A stretch of DNA of 64,000 nucleotides from JAICUY01 sp963716585. Lineage in GTDB: Bacteria; Chloroflexota; Limnocylindria; QHBO01. Below, in pieces: positions 1-9,078 of this stretch. The stretch's first letter is position 1, and each line of letters opens with the position of its first letter. The notes beneath the pieces are model-generated. The model was not told the origin of the DNA, did not search any database, and worked only from the letters and a program-made list of their open reading frames with translations. The stretch is from the NCBI GenBank assembly GCA_963716585.1, contig CAVQTN010000004.1, positions 124,001-188,000 on the forward strand. Direction: 5' to 3'. The position numbers were made by a program, and so were the translations under genes.

Positions 1-165
1 CTGGTGCTGGAGACCGCCGATTCGGTGGGTTTCGCGAACGGTTCGGCGCTGCATCTCGCGGCGTCGGGCCATGGGCGCCACGCCGTGCTTTCCGACGGCC
101 GGCTGCTGGGCATCGGCACGCTGCAGGCGGGCGTCCTCCGGCCCGACAAGGTCCTGGGCCGATGA
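1..165 (+). CDS. truB: tRNA pseudouridine synthase B, C-terminal fragment
   Basis: Only the last 54 codons are in the window. The frame open from base 1 ends in the motif GVLRPDKVL, typical of the C-terminus of TruB, the enzyme that makes pseudouridine 55 in the T-loop of tRNA. The catalytic domain lies upstream of the window. The stop codon overlaps the ribF start as ATGA, and truB-ribF is a common bacterial gene pair, which supports the call. Confidence is limited by the short fragment. Confidence 0.75.
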   Translation: MVLETADSVGFANGSALHLAASGHGRHAVLSDGRLLGIGTLQAGVLRPDKVLGR

Positions 166-1118
166 CCCTCGAGGCGGCGCGCGGCCCCCTTCGCCTGGGC
201 GAGCTTCCGGCGATCGGTCCGGCGGCCCTGACGATGGGCGTCTTCGACGGCGTGCATCGCGGGCATCGTCACCTGCTGGAGGCGACCCTGGCCGCAGCCG
301 ATGAACGGGGCGTGTCAAGCGCGGTGCTCGTGTTCGATCCACCGCCGATCGAGGTCCTGCGGCCGGGAGTGACGCTGCCGCGGCTGGCGCCGCTCGCGAT
401 GAATCTCGAGCTGATCGGGGCCGCCGGGATTGACCAGGCAGTACCGATCCGTTTCGACGAATCGCTGCGATCACTGCGCGCCGCGGAGTTCGTGGCCGCC
501 CTCCGGCCGGCCATCGACCTCCGAGCGCTGCTCATGACCCCGGACAGCGCCTTCGGACGCAACCGCGACGGCACGCCGGAGGCCATGCAGGCACTCGGCG
601 TGGAACGTGGCTTCGACGTGATTCGGGTCGGGCCGCTGCAGGCCGACGGCGCTCCAATCTCCTCGACCCGCATTCGCGCGGCACTGCGGGACGGTGATCT
701 GCCGGCGGTGGCCATGCTCCTCGGTCGGGCGCCGGCGATACGCGGAACGGTCGTCACCGGTGATCGGCGCGGGCGCGACCTCGGCTTTCCCACGGCGAAC
801 CTCGCCTTCGACTACCGACCTGCGCTGCCGCCGCTGGGCATCTACGTCGGTCGCGTCATCCTGCCCGAGCGCCCGGCCGGCCCGGGGCATCCCGCGCTGG
901 TCAGCATCGGCGTCCGCCCCACATTTCACGACCAGGGGCGACTGCTGGTCGAGGTCTACCTGCTCGACTTCGACGCTGATCTGTACGGCGCGGTGCTGAG
1001 CGTCTCGCTGGAGGCGCGGCTGCGCGACGAGCGGCGCTTTGAAGATGTCGCGGGCCTCGTCGCGCAGATGCATCGGGACGAGGCCGATGCGCGACGGCAT
1101 CTGGGCATGCCGCGGTAG
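162..1118 (+). CDS. ribF: Bifunctional riboflavin kinase / FAD synthetase
   Basis: Makes FMN from riboflavin and FAD from FMN in the cytoplasm. The 318-residue length is normal for the family. The N-terminal nucleotidyltransferase domain shows GVFDGVHRGH near residue 26 and the SSTRIR signature near residue 167. The C-terminal riboflavin-kinase domain starts near residue 190 (GTVVTGDRRGRDLGFPTANL) with its conserved PTAN loop. The ATG overlaps the truB stop, so the two genes are probably translationally coupled. The FMN, FAD and related flavin enzymes in this window include the xanthine dehydrogenase FAD subunit. Confidence 0.95.
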   Translation: MTLEAARGPLRLGELPAIGPAALTMGVFDGVHRGHRHLLEATLAAADERGVSSAVLVFDPPPIEVLRPGVTLPRLAPLAMNLELIGAAGIDQAVPIRFDESLRSLRAAEFVAALRPAIDLRALLMTPDSAFGRNRDGTPEAMQALGVERGFDVIRVGPLQADGAPISSTRIRAALRDGDLPAVAMLLGRAPAIRGTVVTGDRRGRDLGFPTANLAFDYRPALPPLGIYVGRVILPERPAGPGHPALVSIGVRPTFHDQGRLLVEVYLLDFDADLYGAVLSVSLEARLRDERRFEDVAGLVAQMHRDEADARRHLGMPR

Positions 1119-1162
1119 CCCTGTACGCGAAGCGGTCAATCGCGCCAGCGGCGGATTTCTGG

Positions 1163-1194
1163 TACGATCGGGTGGATAGAAACAAACGTGGAGG
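1163..1194 (+). promoter_or_regulatory. Putative rpsO promoter -10 and ribosome binding site
   Basis: TACGAT fits the TANNNT -10 pattern, and GGAGG ends five bases before the rpsO GTG. No good -35 is visible. This is a leadered start, unlike the many SD-less starts elsewhere in the window. Confidence 0.4.
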
Positions 1195-1199
1195 AACGT

Positions 1200-1469
1200 G
1201 TGCCGCTCGCGAAGGAAGCGAAGAGCGAGATCGTCGAAGACTACGCCACGCATGATGGCGATACCGGCTCCCCCGAGGTGCAGATCGCACTGCTCACCGA
1301 GCGGATCAAGTCGCTGACAGAGCATCTGCGTACCTACCAGAACGACAACCACTCGCGTCGCGGTCTGCTGAAGCTCGTCGGGCAGCGCCGCCGCCTTCTG
1401 GCGTACCTCGTCCGCAATGACGTCGACCGCTACCGCGCCGTGATCGGTCGATTGGGACTACGCCGCTAG
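1200..1469 (+). CDS. rpsO: 30S ribosomal protein S15
   Basis: Small-subunit protein that binds the central domain of 16S rRNA early in 30S assembly. At 89 residues it has exactly the family length. It contains the diagnostic GDTGSPEVQ segment and the H-S-R-R-G-L-L-K-L-V-G-Q-R-R-R-L-L block, ending in IGRLGLRR. A GTG start twelve bases upstream is in frame, but the one chosen has GGAGG at ideal spacing and gives the standard N-terminus. It precedes pnp, the classical rpsO-pnp arrangement. Confidence 0.97.
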   Translation: MPLAKEAKSEIVEDYATHDGDTGSPEVQIALLTERIKSLTEHLRTYQNDNHSRRGLLKLVGQRRRLLAYLVRNDVDRYRAVIGRLGLRR

Positions 1470-1482
1470 CAGCCGTGAGGAG

Positions 1483-1508
1483 ACCCAGGCGCCCATGGGG
1501 CCCTGGGT
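1483..1508 (+). terminator. Hairpin between rpsO and pnp
   Basis: ACCCAGG pairs with CCTGGGT (7 bp), and inside it CCC-AT-GGG can pair further. Only a short T run (TTT) follows, so it may be a weak terminator or an RNase processing/autoregulation hairpin, as is known for rpsO-pnp in other bacteria. The rest of the 238-base gap holds no gene that I can see. Confidence 0.4.
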
Positions 1509-1707
1509 TTCGCATGTTCGGCAGCATGACCGGCGTACCCGGCTCCCGCACTCGAGATCCAGGAGAGCCGTGTCCGTGACCGCCGCGTCCGTGACCGCGC
1601 CGTCTGCCGCTCGCTGCATCAGCGGCTTCGCGCACCGATTCCGAGCGCCGGACGCCGAAATTCTCTGACGAAGACCGAAATTGAGACGAAGAGAGGAATG
1701 AGAATCA

Positions 1708-4317
1708 GTGGCAATCAAGGTTGAGGCCGAGATCGGCAACCAGACCTTCTCCCTGGAAGCGGGGAAGCTGGCCGAGCAGGCCGACGGAGCAGTGCTCGTC
1801 CGATACGGCGACACCGTGATCCTGGCGACGGCCGTCGCCAGCAAGGAGCCCCGCGAGGGCACCGACTTCTTCCCGCTCACCATCGACTACGAGGAGCGAA
1901 TGTATGCCGCCGGCAAGATCCCCGGAGGCTTCATCAAGCGCGAGTCGCGCCCGTCGGAGGCGGCCATCCTGGCCATGCGTCTGACGGATAGGCCGATTCG
2001 GCCGCTCTTCCCGAAGGGCTACCGCAATGACGTGCAGGTCGTCCTGACCGTCCTGTCGGCCGACCAGGAGAACGACCCCGACATCCTGGCCGTCAATGGC
2101 GCCTCGGCCGCGCTGTCGGTGAGCAATATCCCGTTCCAGGGCCCGGTCGGCGCGGTCCGCGTGGGGTACATCGAAGGCCAGTTCGTCACCAACCCGACCG
2201 TCACACAGCTCGAAGAGAGCCAGCTGGACCTCGTCGTCGCCGGGACACGTGACGCGCTGATGATGGTCGAGGCCGGCGCCACGATCCTGCCCGAGGCCAC
2301 CATGGCCGACGCAATCGAGTACGGGCAACGCGAACTGCAGAAGAGCATCGAGCTGCAGGACAAGTTGATCGCCACCGCCGGAACGCCGAAGAAGGAGCCG
2401 TTCATCGGGCCAAAGGCCGACTCGGTGGTCAAGCTCGGCAAAGCCCTGTCCGCCGGAACCGAGTTCGTGGTGTTCGATGTCGAAACCACGGCCATGAAGC
2501 CGGAGAACGGCTACATCGTCGACCTCGCGGCGCTTCGCGTCCGTGACGGCCAGGTCGTCGACCGCTTCGAGTCGCTGGTCAATCCCGGGCGCTCGATCAT
2601 CGGTCACCAGGTGCACGGCATTTCCGACGAGGACGTCGCCAACGCGCCCACCGCTGCTGAAGTGTTGCCGAAGTTCGTCGAGTGGGTCGGCGAGGCCGGC
2701 GTGGTCGCGCACAACGTCAGCTTCGACCTGCCATTCCTGCTGCGCCATCTGCCGAACGACGTGAAATGGGAGCCGGCGGCAGTCTATGACACGCTTGAGC
2801 TTGCCTATCAGCTCTATCCCGATGCGGGCAGCTACAAGCTGGCCGACCTGCTGCGCTTCGTCTTCGGGCGAGACCACGAGTCGGCGCACCGTGCCATGCC
2901 CGATGCGCAGGCGACCGCCGACCTGTTCATCAACCTGACCGATGGCCTGCCGCAGCGCCTCGACGCGGTTCGCCGAGACGTCAGCGATGAGATCCGGCGC
3001 AGCCGCGACGGCTACAACCGATCGGAGCAGGGTCAGCGCATCGAGGACATCCGGCGCCGCAACGGGATCGGCTCGGGCCTGATGGACGTGCTGCTCAAGG
3101 CGACGGTGCGCGAGTTGGTGCTCTCCGAGGGGATCCGCATCGACGGCCGAGACACGAGCACTATCCGCCCGATCAGCGTGGAGGTCGGCGTCCTGCCGCG
3201 CACCCATGGATCGGGTCTGTTCACCCGCGGCCAGACGCAGGTGCTCTCGATCGCGACCCTCGGACCGTCGAGCGACGTGCAGCGGCTCGACACGATCAGC
3301 CCCGAGACGGAGAAGCGCTACATCCATCACTACAACATGCCGCCGTACTCCACCGGCGAGGCGAAGTTCATGCGCGGTCCCGGCCGCCGCGAGATCGGCC
3401 ACGGCGCCCTGGCCGAGCGTGCCCTGGTGCCGGTGCTCCCGTCAGTCGACGAGTTCCCGTACGTCATCCGGGTCGTCAGCGAGGCGGTCAGCAGCAATGG
3501 GTCGACGTCCATGGCCTCCACCTGCGGCAGCACGCTGGCGCTGATGGATGCGGGCGTTCCGATCAAGGCGCCGGTTGGCGGCGTGGCGATGGGCCTGATC
3601 ACCGAGCCGGGGACTGGCCGCTATGCGGTGCTGACCGACATCACCGGCAAGGAAGACGCGTTCGGCGACATGGACTTCAAGGTGACCGGCACGACGGAGG
3701 GTGTGACGGCGCTGCAGATGGACATCAAGACCGCCGGCATCACGCCGGAAATCCTGCGCGACGCGCTCGAGCAGGCACGCAAGGGGCGCCTCTTCATCCT
3801 GGACAAGATGACCCAGACCATCAGCGCCAGCCGCAGCGAGCTGAGCCAGTACGCGCCGCGGATCATCACCATGAAGATCCCGGTCGACAAGATCCGCGAC
3901 GTCATCGGTGCCGGCGGGAAGGTGATCCGCCAGATCACGTCCGAAACCGGCACCCAGATCAACGTCGAGGACGACGGCACCATCCAGATCGCGTCGACCT
4001 CCAGCGAGGCGTCGGACAAGGCGGTGCGCTGGATCGAAGGCCTGACCCGCGACGTCGAGGTTGGCAAGGAGTACCTCGGCAAAGTGACCAGGATCATGAA
4101 CTTCGGTGCGTTCGTCGAGATCCTGCCCGGCAAGGAGGGGCTGGTGCACATCAGTCAGCTCGCCGACTACCGAGTGCCTCGTGTCGAGGACGTGGTCAGC
4201 ATCGGTGACGAGCTGATGGTGGTCGTGACCGAGATCGATCGGATGGGTCGCGTCAACCTGTCGCGACGCGCCGCCATGGAGCGGCACATGGCCAAGGCAG
4301 GCGCGGGCCAGTCATAG
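1708..4317 (+). CDS. pnp: Polyribonucleotide nucleotidyltransferase with inserted DEDDh exonuclease domain
   Basis: PNPase degrades RNA 3'-5' by phosphorolysis. Order: RNase PH domain 1 (about 1-235), an inserted domain (about 250-410), the rest of the helical linker (about 411-470), RNase PH domain 2 (about 472-710, with LPRTHGSGLFTRG and GDMDFKV at 653-659), KH (about 722-785, IGAGGKVIRQI) and S1 (about 790-862, GAFVEILPGKEGLVHIS). Normal PNPases have about 700 residues; this has 869. The insert is a complete DnaQ/RNase T-type exonuclease: FDVETT (D257, E259), HNVSFD (D340) and H394 with D399, the full DEDDh set. It interrupts the region where the PNPase all-alpha domain normally lies. The frame is continuous with no sign of assembly error. 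The start is GTG, with AGGA ten bases upstream. Confidence 0.96.
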   Translation: MAIKVEAEIGNQTFSLEAGKLAEQADGAVLVRYGDTVILATAVASKEPREGTDFFPLTIDYEERMYAAGKIPGGFIKRESRPSEAAILAMRLTDRPIRPLFPKGYRNDVQVVLTVLSADQENDPDILAVNGASAALSVSNIPFQGPVGAVRVGYIEGQFVTNPTVTQLEESQLDLVVAGTRDALMMVEAGATILPEATMADAIEYGQRELQKSIELQDKLIATAGTPKKEPFIGPKADSVVKLGKALSAGTEFVVFDVETTAMKPENGYIVDLAALRVRDGQVVDRFESLVNPGRSIIGHQVHGISDEDVANAPTAAEVLPKFVEWVGEAGVVAHNVSFDLPFLLRHLPNDVKWEPAAVYDTLELAYQLYPDAGSYKLADLLRFVFGRDHESAHRAMPDAQATADLFINLTDGLPQRLDAVRRDVSDEIRRSRDGYNRSEQGQRIEDIRRRNGIGSGLMDVLLKATVRELVLSEGIRIDGRDTSTIRPISVEVGVLPRTHGSGLFTRGQTQVLSIATLGPSSDVQRLDTISPETEKRYIHHYNMPPYSTGEAKFMRGPGRREIGHGALAERALVPVLPSVDEFPYVIRVVSEAVSSNGSTSMASTCGSTLALMDAGVPIKAPVGGVAMGLITEPGTGRYAVLTDITGKEDAFGDMDFKVTGTTEGVTALQMDIKTAGITPEILRDALEQARKGRLFILDKMTQTISASRSELSQYAPRIITMKIPVDKIRDVIGAGGKVIRQITSETGTQINVEDDGTIQIASTSSEASDKAVRWIEGLTRDVEVGKEYLGKVTRIMNFGAFVEILPGKEGLVHISQLADYRVPRVEDVVSIGDELMVVVTEIDRMGRVNLSRRAAMERHMAKAGAGQS

Positions 4318-4377
4318 GCCGATCCGCCGCGCGACACACGGGCCGCGCGGCGAGCGACGGAGGGCGGCTCTGGCTCG

Positions 4378-5043
4378 ATGGGCAGCGAGCGCGTGCTGGC
4401 GACGATCGCGGAGGAGGTTCGGACCTGCACGCGCTGTCCGCTTGCCCGCCGCCGCACGCTCGCGGTGCCCGGCGAGGGAAACCCGCTCTCCGACGTGCTG
4501 CTGGTCGGCGAGGGACCTGGAGCGCGTGAGGACGCGACCGGTCGGCCCTTCGTCGGACCGGCTGGCCAGCTCCTCGACGAGCTGCTGGCGAGCATCGGCT
4601 GGGCGCGCGACGACGTCTTCATCGCCAACGTGGTCAAGTGCCGCCCGCCCGGGAACCGCGACCCCGAGCCCGAGGAGATCGGGGCATGTGCGCCATACCT
4701 CGACCGCCAGGAGGCGGCGCTCGATCCCGTGGTGATCGTCACCCTGGGGCGGTTTTCGCTGCGACGCTATCTGCCGGCCGCACGGATCAGCGCGGTGCAC
4801 GGGTCGCTCCGCCGGAGCGGAGGTCGGTTCGTCTTCCCGATGTACCATCCTGCTGCGGCGCTCCACCAGGCATCGCTGCGGGACACGCTCTTCGCCGACA
4901 TCCGCAGCCTGCCGATGGCGCTGCTCAGGGTGCGCGAGGCGATCGAGGCCGAGCGCGTCGCATCGGTCGGCACAACGAACGTCGAGGCGCCAACGGCGGT
5001 GGATCAGCGCCCTGACGACTCGCAGCAGCTCACCCTCTTCTAG
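4378..5043 (+). CDS. Type-4 (Fe-S) uracil-DNA glycosylase
   Basis: Removes uracil from DNA to start base-excision repair. Four cysteines at 17, 20, 88 and 104 match the 4Fe-4S ligand pattern of family 4 UDGs. Other family marks are GEGPGAREDATGRPFVGPAG near residue 42 and MYHPAA near residue 157. The 221-residue length is normal. The ATG follows pnp by 60 bases without a clear Shine-Dalgarno. A polar 30-residue tail with no recognisable motif follows the catalytic domain. It precedes rnj by seven bases and is probably cotranscribed. Confidence 0.92.
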   Translation: MGSERVLATIAEEVRTCTRCPLARRRTLAVPGEGNPLSDVLLVGEGPGAREDATGRPFVGPAGQLLDELLASIGWARDDVFIANVVKCRPPGNRDPEPEEIGACAPYLDRQEAALDPVVIVTLGRFSLRRYLPAARISAVHGSLRRSGGRFVFPMYHPAAALHQASLRDTLFADIRSLPMALLRVREAIEAERVASVGTTNVEAPTAVDQRPDDSQQLTLF

Positions 5044-5050
5044 GAGCACC

Positions 5051-6715
5051 ATGGCAGATACCCTGCGCATCATCCCGCTCGGTGGCGTGGGCGAGGTCGG
5101 TAAGAACATCACGGTCATCGAGGTGGCGGGAGAGATCCTGGTCGTCGATTGCGGCCTGGCGTTCCCCGAGCCGGAGATGCTCGGCATCGACCTCGTCATC
5201 CCCGACGTCACCTATCTGGAGCAGAACCGCGACCGCGTGCGCGGGATCATCATCACCCACGGTCACGAAGACCACACCGGCGCACTGCCATACGTGCTGC
5301 CCAGGATTCCGGGGACCCCGATCTACGCCACGCGGCTGACCCAGGGCCTCATCACCGGCAAGCTCAAGGAGCATCGGCTCCTGGAGATGACCCGCCAGGT
5401 CGAGGTCGAGCCCGGCGTCGAGGTGGCCGTCGGCGGCTTCAGGATCACCGCCTTTCGCGTCAACCACTCGATCCCCGACGGCGTGGGCTACGCGATCAGC
5501 ACTCCGCTGGGCACGATCGTGCACACCGGGGACTTCAAGTTCGACCTCAGCCCGCCTGACGGGCGGCGAGCCGACCTGGGCCTGATCGCCGAGATCGGCA
5601 ACGCCGGCGTCGAGTTCCTGCTGTCCGACTCGACGCGCGCCGAGCGCGAGGGCTACACCCTCTCGGAGTCCACCGTGGGAACCTCGCTCGACCGCCTCAT
5701 CGGCGAGGCGACGGGACGCGTGATCGTGGCAACCTTCGCCTCCAACATCGGGCGCATCCAGCAGGTCGTCGACGCGGCCGCACAGCATGGTCGCAAGATG
5801 GTCACCCTCGGCCGCAGCATGGAGCAGAACACCGCGATCGCGGTCGAGCTCGGCTACCTCGACCCGCGCGACGGCACGCTCGTCAAGAAGGACCAGCTGC
5901 AGCGCCTGCCCAAGGACAAGCTGGTGGTGATGACCACCGGTTCGCAGGGGGAGCCGATGTCCGGGCTGACCCGCATGAGCAACCGCGACCACCGCAGCAT
6001 CACCATCGAGCCCGGCGACACCGTGATTGTCTCCGCGTCGCCGATCCCCGGCAACGAGGAAGCCGTGGCCAAGACCATCGACAACCTGTTCAAGGAGGGT
6101 GCGATGGTCATGTACGAGCCGATGCAGCATTGCCACGTCTCCGGGCACGGCTCGCGCGAGGAGCTCAAGCTGATGCTGAACCTCGTCAAGCCGCGTCATT
6201 TCATCCCGGTCCACGGCGAGTACCGGATGCTGGTGCAGCATGCCCTCCTGGCCGAGGATTCCGGTGTCGACGTCGACAAGATCTTCGTGCTTGAGAACGG
6301 CCAGGTCGTCGAGTTCGACGGCGTGCGCGGGCGCCTGGCGGGCAGCGTCACCGCGGGCGCGGTGCTGGTCGACGGGATCGCCGCGATCGACGGGATCGAC
6401 GGCGTGGTGCTGCGCGACCGCCGCATGCTGGCCAGTGACGGCGTGGTGATGGTCGCGCTGACCGTCGACAGCCAGACCGGCCAGGCGGTGAGTGGTCCGG
6501 ATCTCGTCGGACGTGGCTTTCTGTCCGATCCCGATGACCCGGTGATGGAGGCGGCGCGGGGGCATCTGGCTCAAGCCCTGCGTCAGGCGCCGCGTGACGA
6601 GCACGCGGCCGAGGCCGGCTACCTCAAGGCCAAGATCCGCGACACCCTGTCGCGCTTTTTCTTCGACCGGACCAAACGCCGGCCGATGATCATGCCCATC
6701 GTCATGGAGGTGTGA
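5051..6715 (+). CDS. rnj: Ribonuclease J
   Basis: Metallo-beta-lactamase/beta-CASP RNase with 5'-3' exonuclease and endonuclease activity in mRNA turnover and rRNA maturation. Zinc motif HGHEDH lies at residues 70-75; HTGDFKFD, the beta-CASP motifs SDST and ATFASNIGRIQQV, SGHGSREELK and PVHGEYRML follow. At 554 residues it matches bacterial RNase J. The ATG has AGGAG four bases upstream. With pnp just upstream and rny on the opposite strand at 25.7 kb, this organism has the RNase J/RNase Y/PNPase type of RNA decay; I see no RNase E here. Confidence 0.96.
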   Translation: MADTLRIIPLGGVGEVGKNITVIEVAGEILVVDCGLAFPEPEMLGIDLVIPDVTYLEQNRDRVRGIIITHGHEDHTGALPYVLPRIPGTPIYATRLTQGLITGKLKEHRLLEMTRQVEVEPGVEVAVGGFRITAFRVNHSIPDGVGYAISTPLGTIVHTGDFKFDLSPPDGRRADLGLIAEIGNAGVEFLLSDSTRAEREGYTLSESTVGTSLDRLIGEATGRVIVATFASNIGRIQQVVDAAAQHGRKMVTLGRSMEQNTAIAVELGYLDPRDGTLVKKDQLQRLPKDKLVVMTTGSQGEPMSGLTRMSNRDHRSITIEPGDTVIVSASPIPGNEEAVAKTIDNLFKEGAMVMYEPMQHCHVSGHGSREELKLMLNLVKPRHFIPVHGEYRMLVQHALLAEDSGVDVDKIFVLENGQVVEFDGVRGRLAGSVTAGAVLVDGIAAIDGIDGVVLRDRRMLASDGVVMVALTVDSQTGQAVSGPDLVGRGFLSDPDDPVMEAARGHLAQALRQAPRDEHAAEAGYLKAKIRDTLSRFFFDRTKRRPMIMPIVMEV

Positions 6716-6723
6716 GGCACCAC

Positions 6724-9078
6724 GTGACGAGCCGCCGAGGAAGCGCCACCCGTCGTCGCCGGACCACGCGCCGTCGCCGTCGCGCGGCCACGACGTTCCG
6801 CCTCAGCGGGCGGCTCGTGCGCGAAGTGCTGGCGCTGGTGCTCGTCTTCCTGGCGATCATCAGCGTCATCGCCCTGTTCGCGCCGAATGCCGGGGCGATC
6901 ATCAAGCCCTGGCACGACGTGCTGGCCTCGCTGCTCGGTTGGGGCATCGCGTTCGCCGGACCGCTGCTCATCGGTTTCGCCCTGATGCTGTGGATGAAGG
7001 CCATGCCGGCGGAGCGCTGGATGGCCGCCAGTGGCGCCGCGATCGTTGCCCTGGGCCTGCTGGGTGTCTTCGAGCTCGGTGGCGGTGGTGGTGGCGTGCT
7101 CGGCGCATCGGTGAGCACCGTGATCGGTGGGGCCGTTGGCCGCGTCGGCGCCTGGATCGTGCTCGCGCTGTCGCTGGCCGTGGGGCTGCTGCTCTACTTC
7201 AACATGACGGTTGGCGACGTGGTGGCGGCCTACCTCCAGCGGCGTGAGGATCGACAGGAACTGGCGGACGCGGAGGCTCGGCGCAACGGGAACCAGGAGC
7301 GCCGAGCTCGGGCGGACGGGCCGGAGGATGTCCCCGAGCCACCCGGGTCGCGGCTTGGCCTGCTGCGGCGCATGCGCGGCGCGTTCGGTGCGGCAGAGCA
7401 GGACGAGCCTCCACTGATCGTGCGACGCCAGCGTCCTGAGTCATCGTCCAACGGCAGTCGGGCGGCCGGGCAGCGACCGTCAGGCCCTTCGCCGGTCCTC
7501 GGGCCGCTCGATGACGAGGCCGTCGTCGATCTGGCGCTCGAATCGGACGAAGAGGCGCACCTGGCCGAAGCCGGGACAGTCGAGGCGGAGCACGCCAACG
7601 ACGCCGCGCTGGAGGCGGTCCAGCGGGTCTGGAACCTGCCGCGGCTCGAGCTGCTCGCCGATGCGCCTGAATCGAGCGCCGCGCAGATGGACCTCACCGC
7701 CAAGGGACAGCGCATCCGCGAGACGCTCGCCAACTTCAAGATCGGCGTGAAGGTGGCGCGCATCCAGGAGGGGCCGGTCGTGACGCAGTACGCGCTCGAC
7801 GTCGAGCCGGGCATCAAGCTCAGCCGGATCGAGGGTCTCGCCGACAACCTGGCGCTGGCGCTCGCGGCGCGCTCCATCCGCATCCAGGCGCCGATCCCCG
7901 GCGAACCGTACGTCGGGATCGAGATCCCGAACAATGCGTTCGACCTGGTGACGTTGAAGGAGGTCCTGGCCAGCAAGAACTTCAGCGAGGCGAGCTCGAA
8001 GTCGAAGCTGGCGTTCGCGCTGGGCCAGGACGTGGCGGGTCAGCCGTTCAGCGCCGACCTGTCGAAGATGCCGCACGTGCTGATTGCCGGCGCGACCGGG
8101 TCGGGCAAGAGTGTGTGCGTCAACGCGATCATCTGCTCGCTGCTGATGAATGCCTCACCCACGGAGGTCAAGCTGATCCTGGTCGATCCGAAGCGGGTCG
8201 AGCTGGCGCAGTACAAGGGCATCCCGCACCTCTACACCGAGGTCATCGTGGAGCCGGACAAGGCGGTGAACGCGCTGAAATGGACGGTCGGCACCATGGA
8301 GGCGCGCTATCACGAGTTCGCGCAGCGAGGCGTGCGCAACATCGCCGCCTTCAACGAGGCGCTCCGCCCCGGCGAGCCACGGATGCCGTACATCGTGATC
8401 ATCATCGACGAGCTGGCCGACCTGATGATGGTCAGCGCCTACGAGGTCGAGGCGACGATCACGCGCATCGCGCAGCTCGCCAGGGCGACCGGCATCCACC
8501 TGGTGGTCGCCACCCAGCGGCCATCGGTCCAGGTCATCACGGGGCTGATCAAGGCCAACATCCCATCGCGCATCGCGTTTGCGATGACTTCCGGTGTCGA
8601 CTCGCGCACGATCCTCGACACGGTCGGCGCCGAGGACCTGCTGGGTCGCGGCGACATGCTCTACCAGCCGATCGACGCGCCACGCGCCGTCCGGCTGCAG
8701 GGCGTCCTGGTGACCGACGCCGAAATCGAGGAGCTCGCGCGCCACTGGCGCTCGCAGGGCGGGCCGCAGTACCGGCCGGAGATCACCGCCCCCAGGCGCG
8801 ATGGCAAGGCGGGCGGACGCCCCGGGGACGGTGACGAGGACGCCGACGCCGACGCGCTGCTCAGCCAGGCCATCGACCTTGTTCGACGCAGCGACAAGGC
8901 ATCCGCGTCGCTGCTGCAGCGTCGGTTGCGCGTCGGGTATGCACGTGCCGCGCGCATCCTGGACCAGATGGAGGATCGCGGGATCGTCGGCCCGGCGGAT
9001 GGCAGCCGCTTCCGCGAGGTGCTGGTAACGCCGGACGGCTGGGGCGGCGACATCGCTCCGGACGAGGACGAGGTGTGA
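6724..9078 (+). CDS. ftsK: FtsK/SpoIIIE DNA translocase
   Basis: Septal hexameric motor that pumps chromosomal DNA and activates XerCD recombination at dif. A very basic N-terminus leads to about four membrane helices, then an acidic, low-complexity linker, then the RecA-like motor with Walker A (GATGSGKS, K462) and Walker B (IVIIIDELADLM). The C-terminal winged-helix gamma domain is present (LLQRRLRVGYARAARILDQM), so DNA-sequence-guided translocation is likely. A GTG twelve bases upstream overlaps the rnj stop, but the chosen GTG has better spacing to GAGG. Relevant to the dif-like site near 20.19 kb. Confidence 0.95.
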   Translation: MTSRRGSATRRRRTTRRRRRAATTFRLSGRLVREVLALVLVFLAIISVIALFAPNAGAIIKPWHDVLASLLGWGIAFAGPLLIGFALMLWMKAMPAERWMAASGAAIVALGLLGVFELGGGGGGVLGASVSTVIGGAVGRVGAWIVLALSLAVGLLLYFNMTVGDVVAAYLQRREDRQELADAEARRNGNQERRARADGPEDVPEPPGSRLGLLRRMRGAFGAAEQDEPPLIVRRQRPESSSNGSRAAGQRPSGPSPVLGPLDDEAVVDLALESDEEAHLAEAGTVEAEHANDAALEAVQRVWNLPRLELLADAPESSAAQMDLTAKGQRIRETLANFKIGVKVARIQEGPVVTQYALDVEPGIKLSRIEGLADNLALALAARSIRIQAPIPGEPYVGIEIPNNAFDLVTLKEVLASKNFSEASSKSKLAFALGQDVAGQPFSADLSKMPHVLIAGATGSGKSVCVNAIICSLLMNASPTEVKLILVDPKRVELAQYKGIPHLYTEVIVEPDKAVNALKWTVGTMEARYHEFAQRGVRNIAAFNEALRPGEPRMPYIVIIIDELADLMMVSAYEVEATITRIAQLARATGIHLVVATQRPSVQVITGLIKANIPSRIAFAMTSGVDSRTILDTVGAEDLLGRGDMLYQPIDAPRAVRLQGVLVTDAEIEELARHWRSQGGPQYRPEITAPRRDGKAGGRPGDGDEDADADALLSQAIDLVRRSDKASASLLQRRLRVGYARAARILDQMEDRGIVGPADGSRFREVLVTPDGWGGDIAPDEDEV

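Noticed and set aside
1705..3402. A 565-codon open frame antisense to pnp
   Set aside because: Shadow of a strongly conserved gene; no recognisable motif and unlikely composition.
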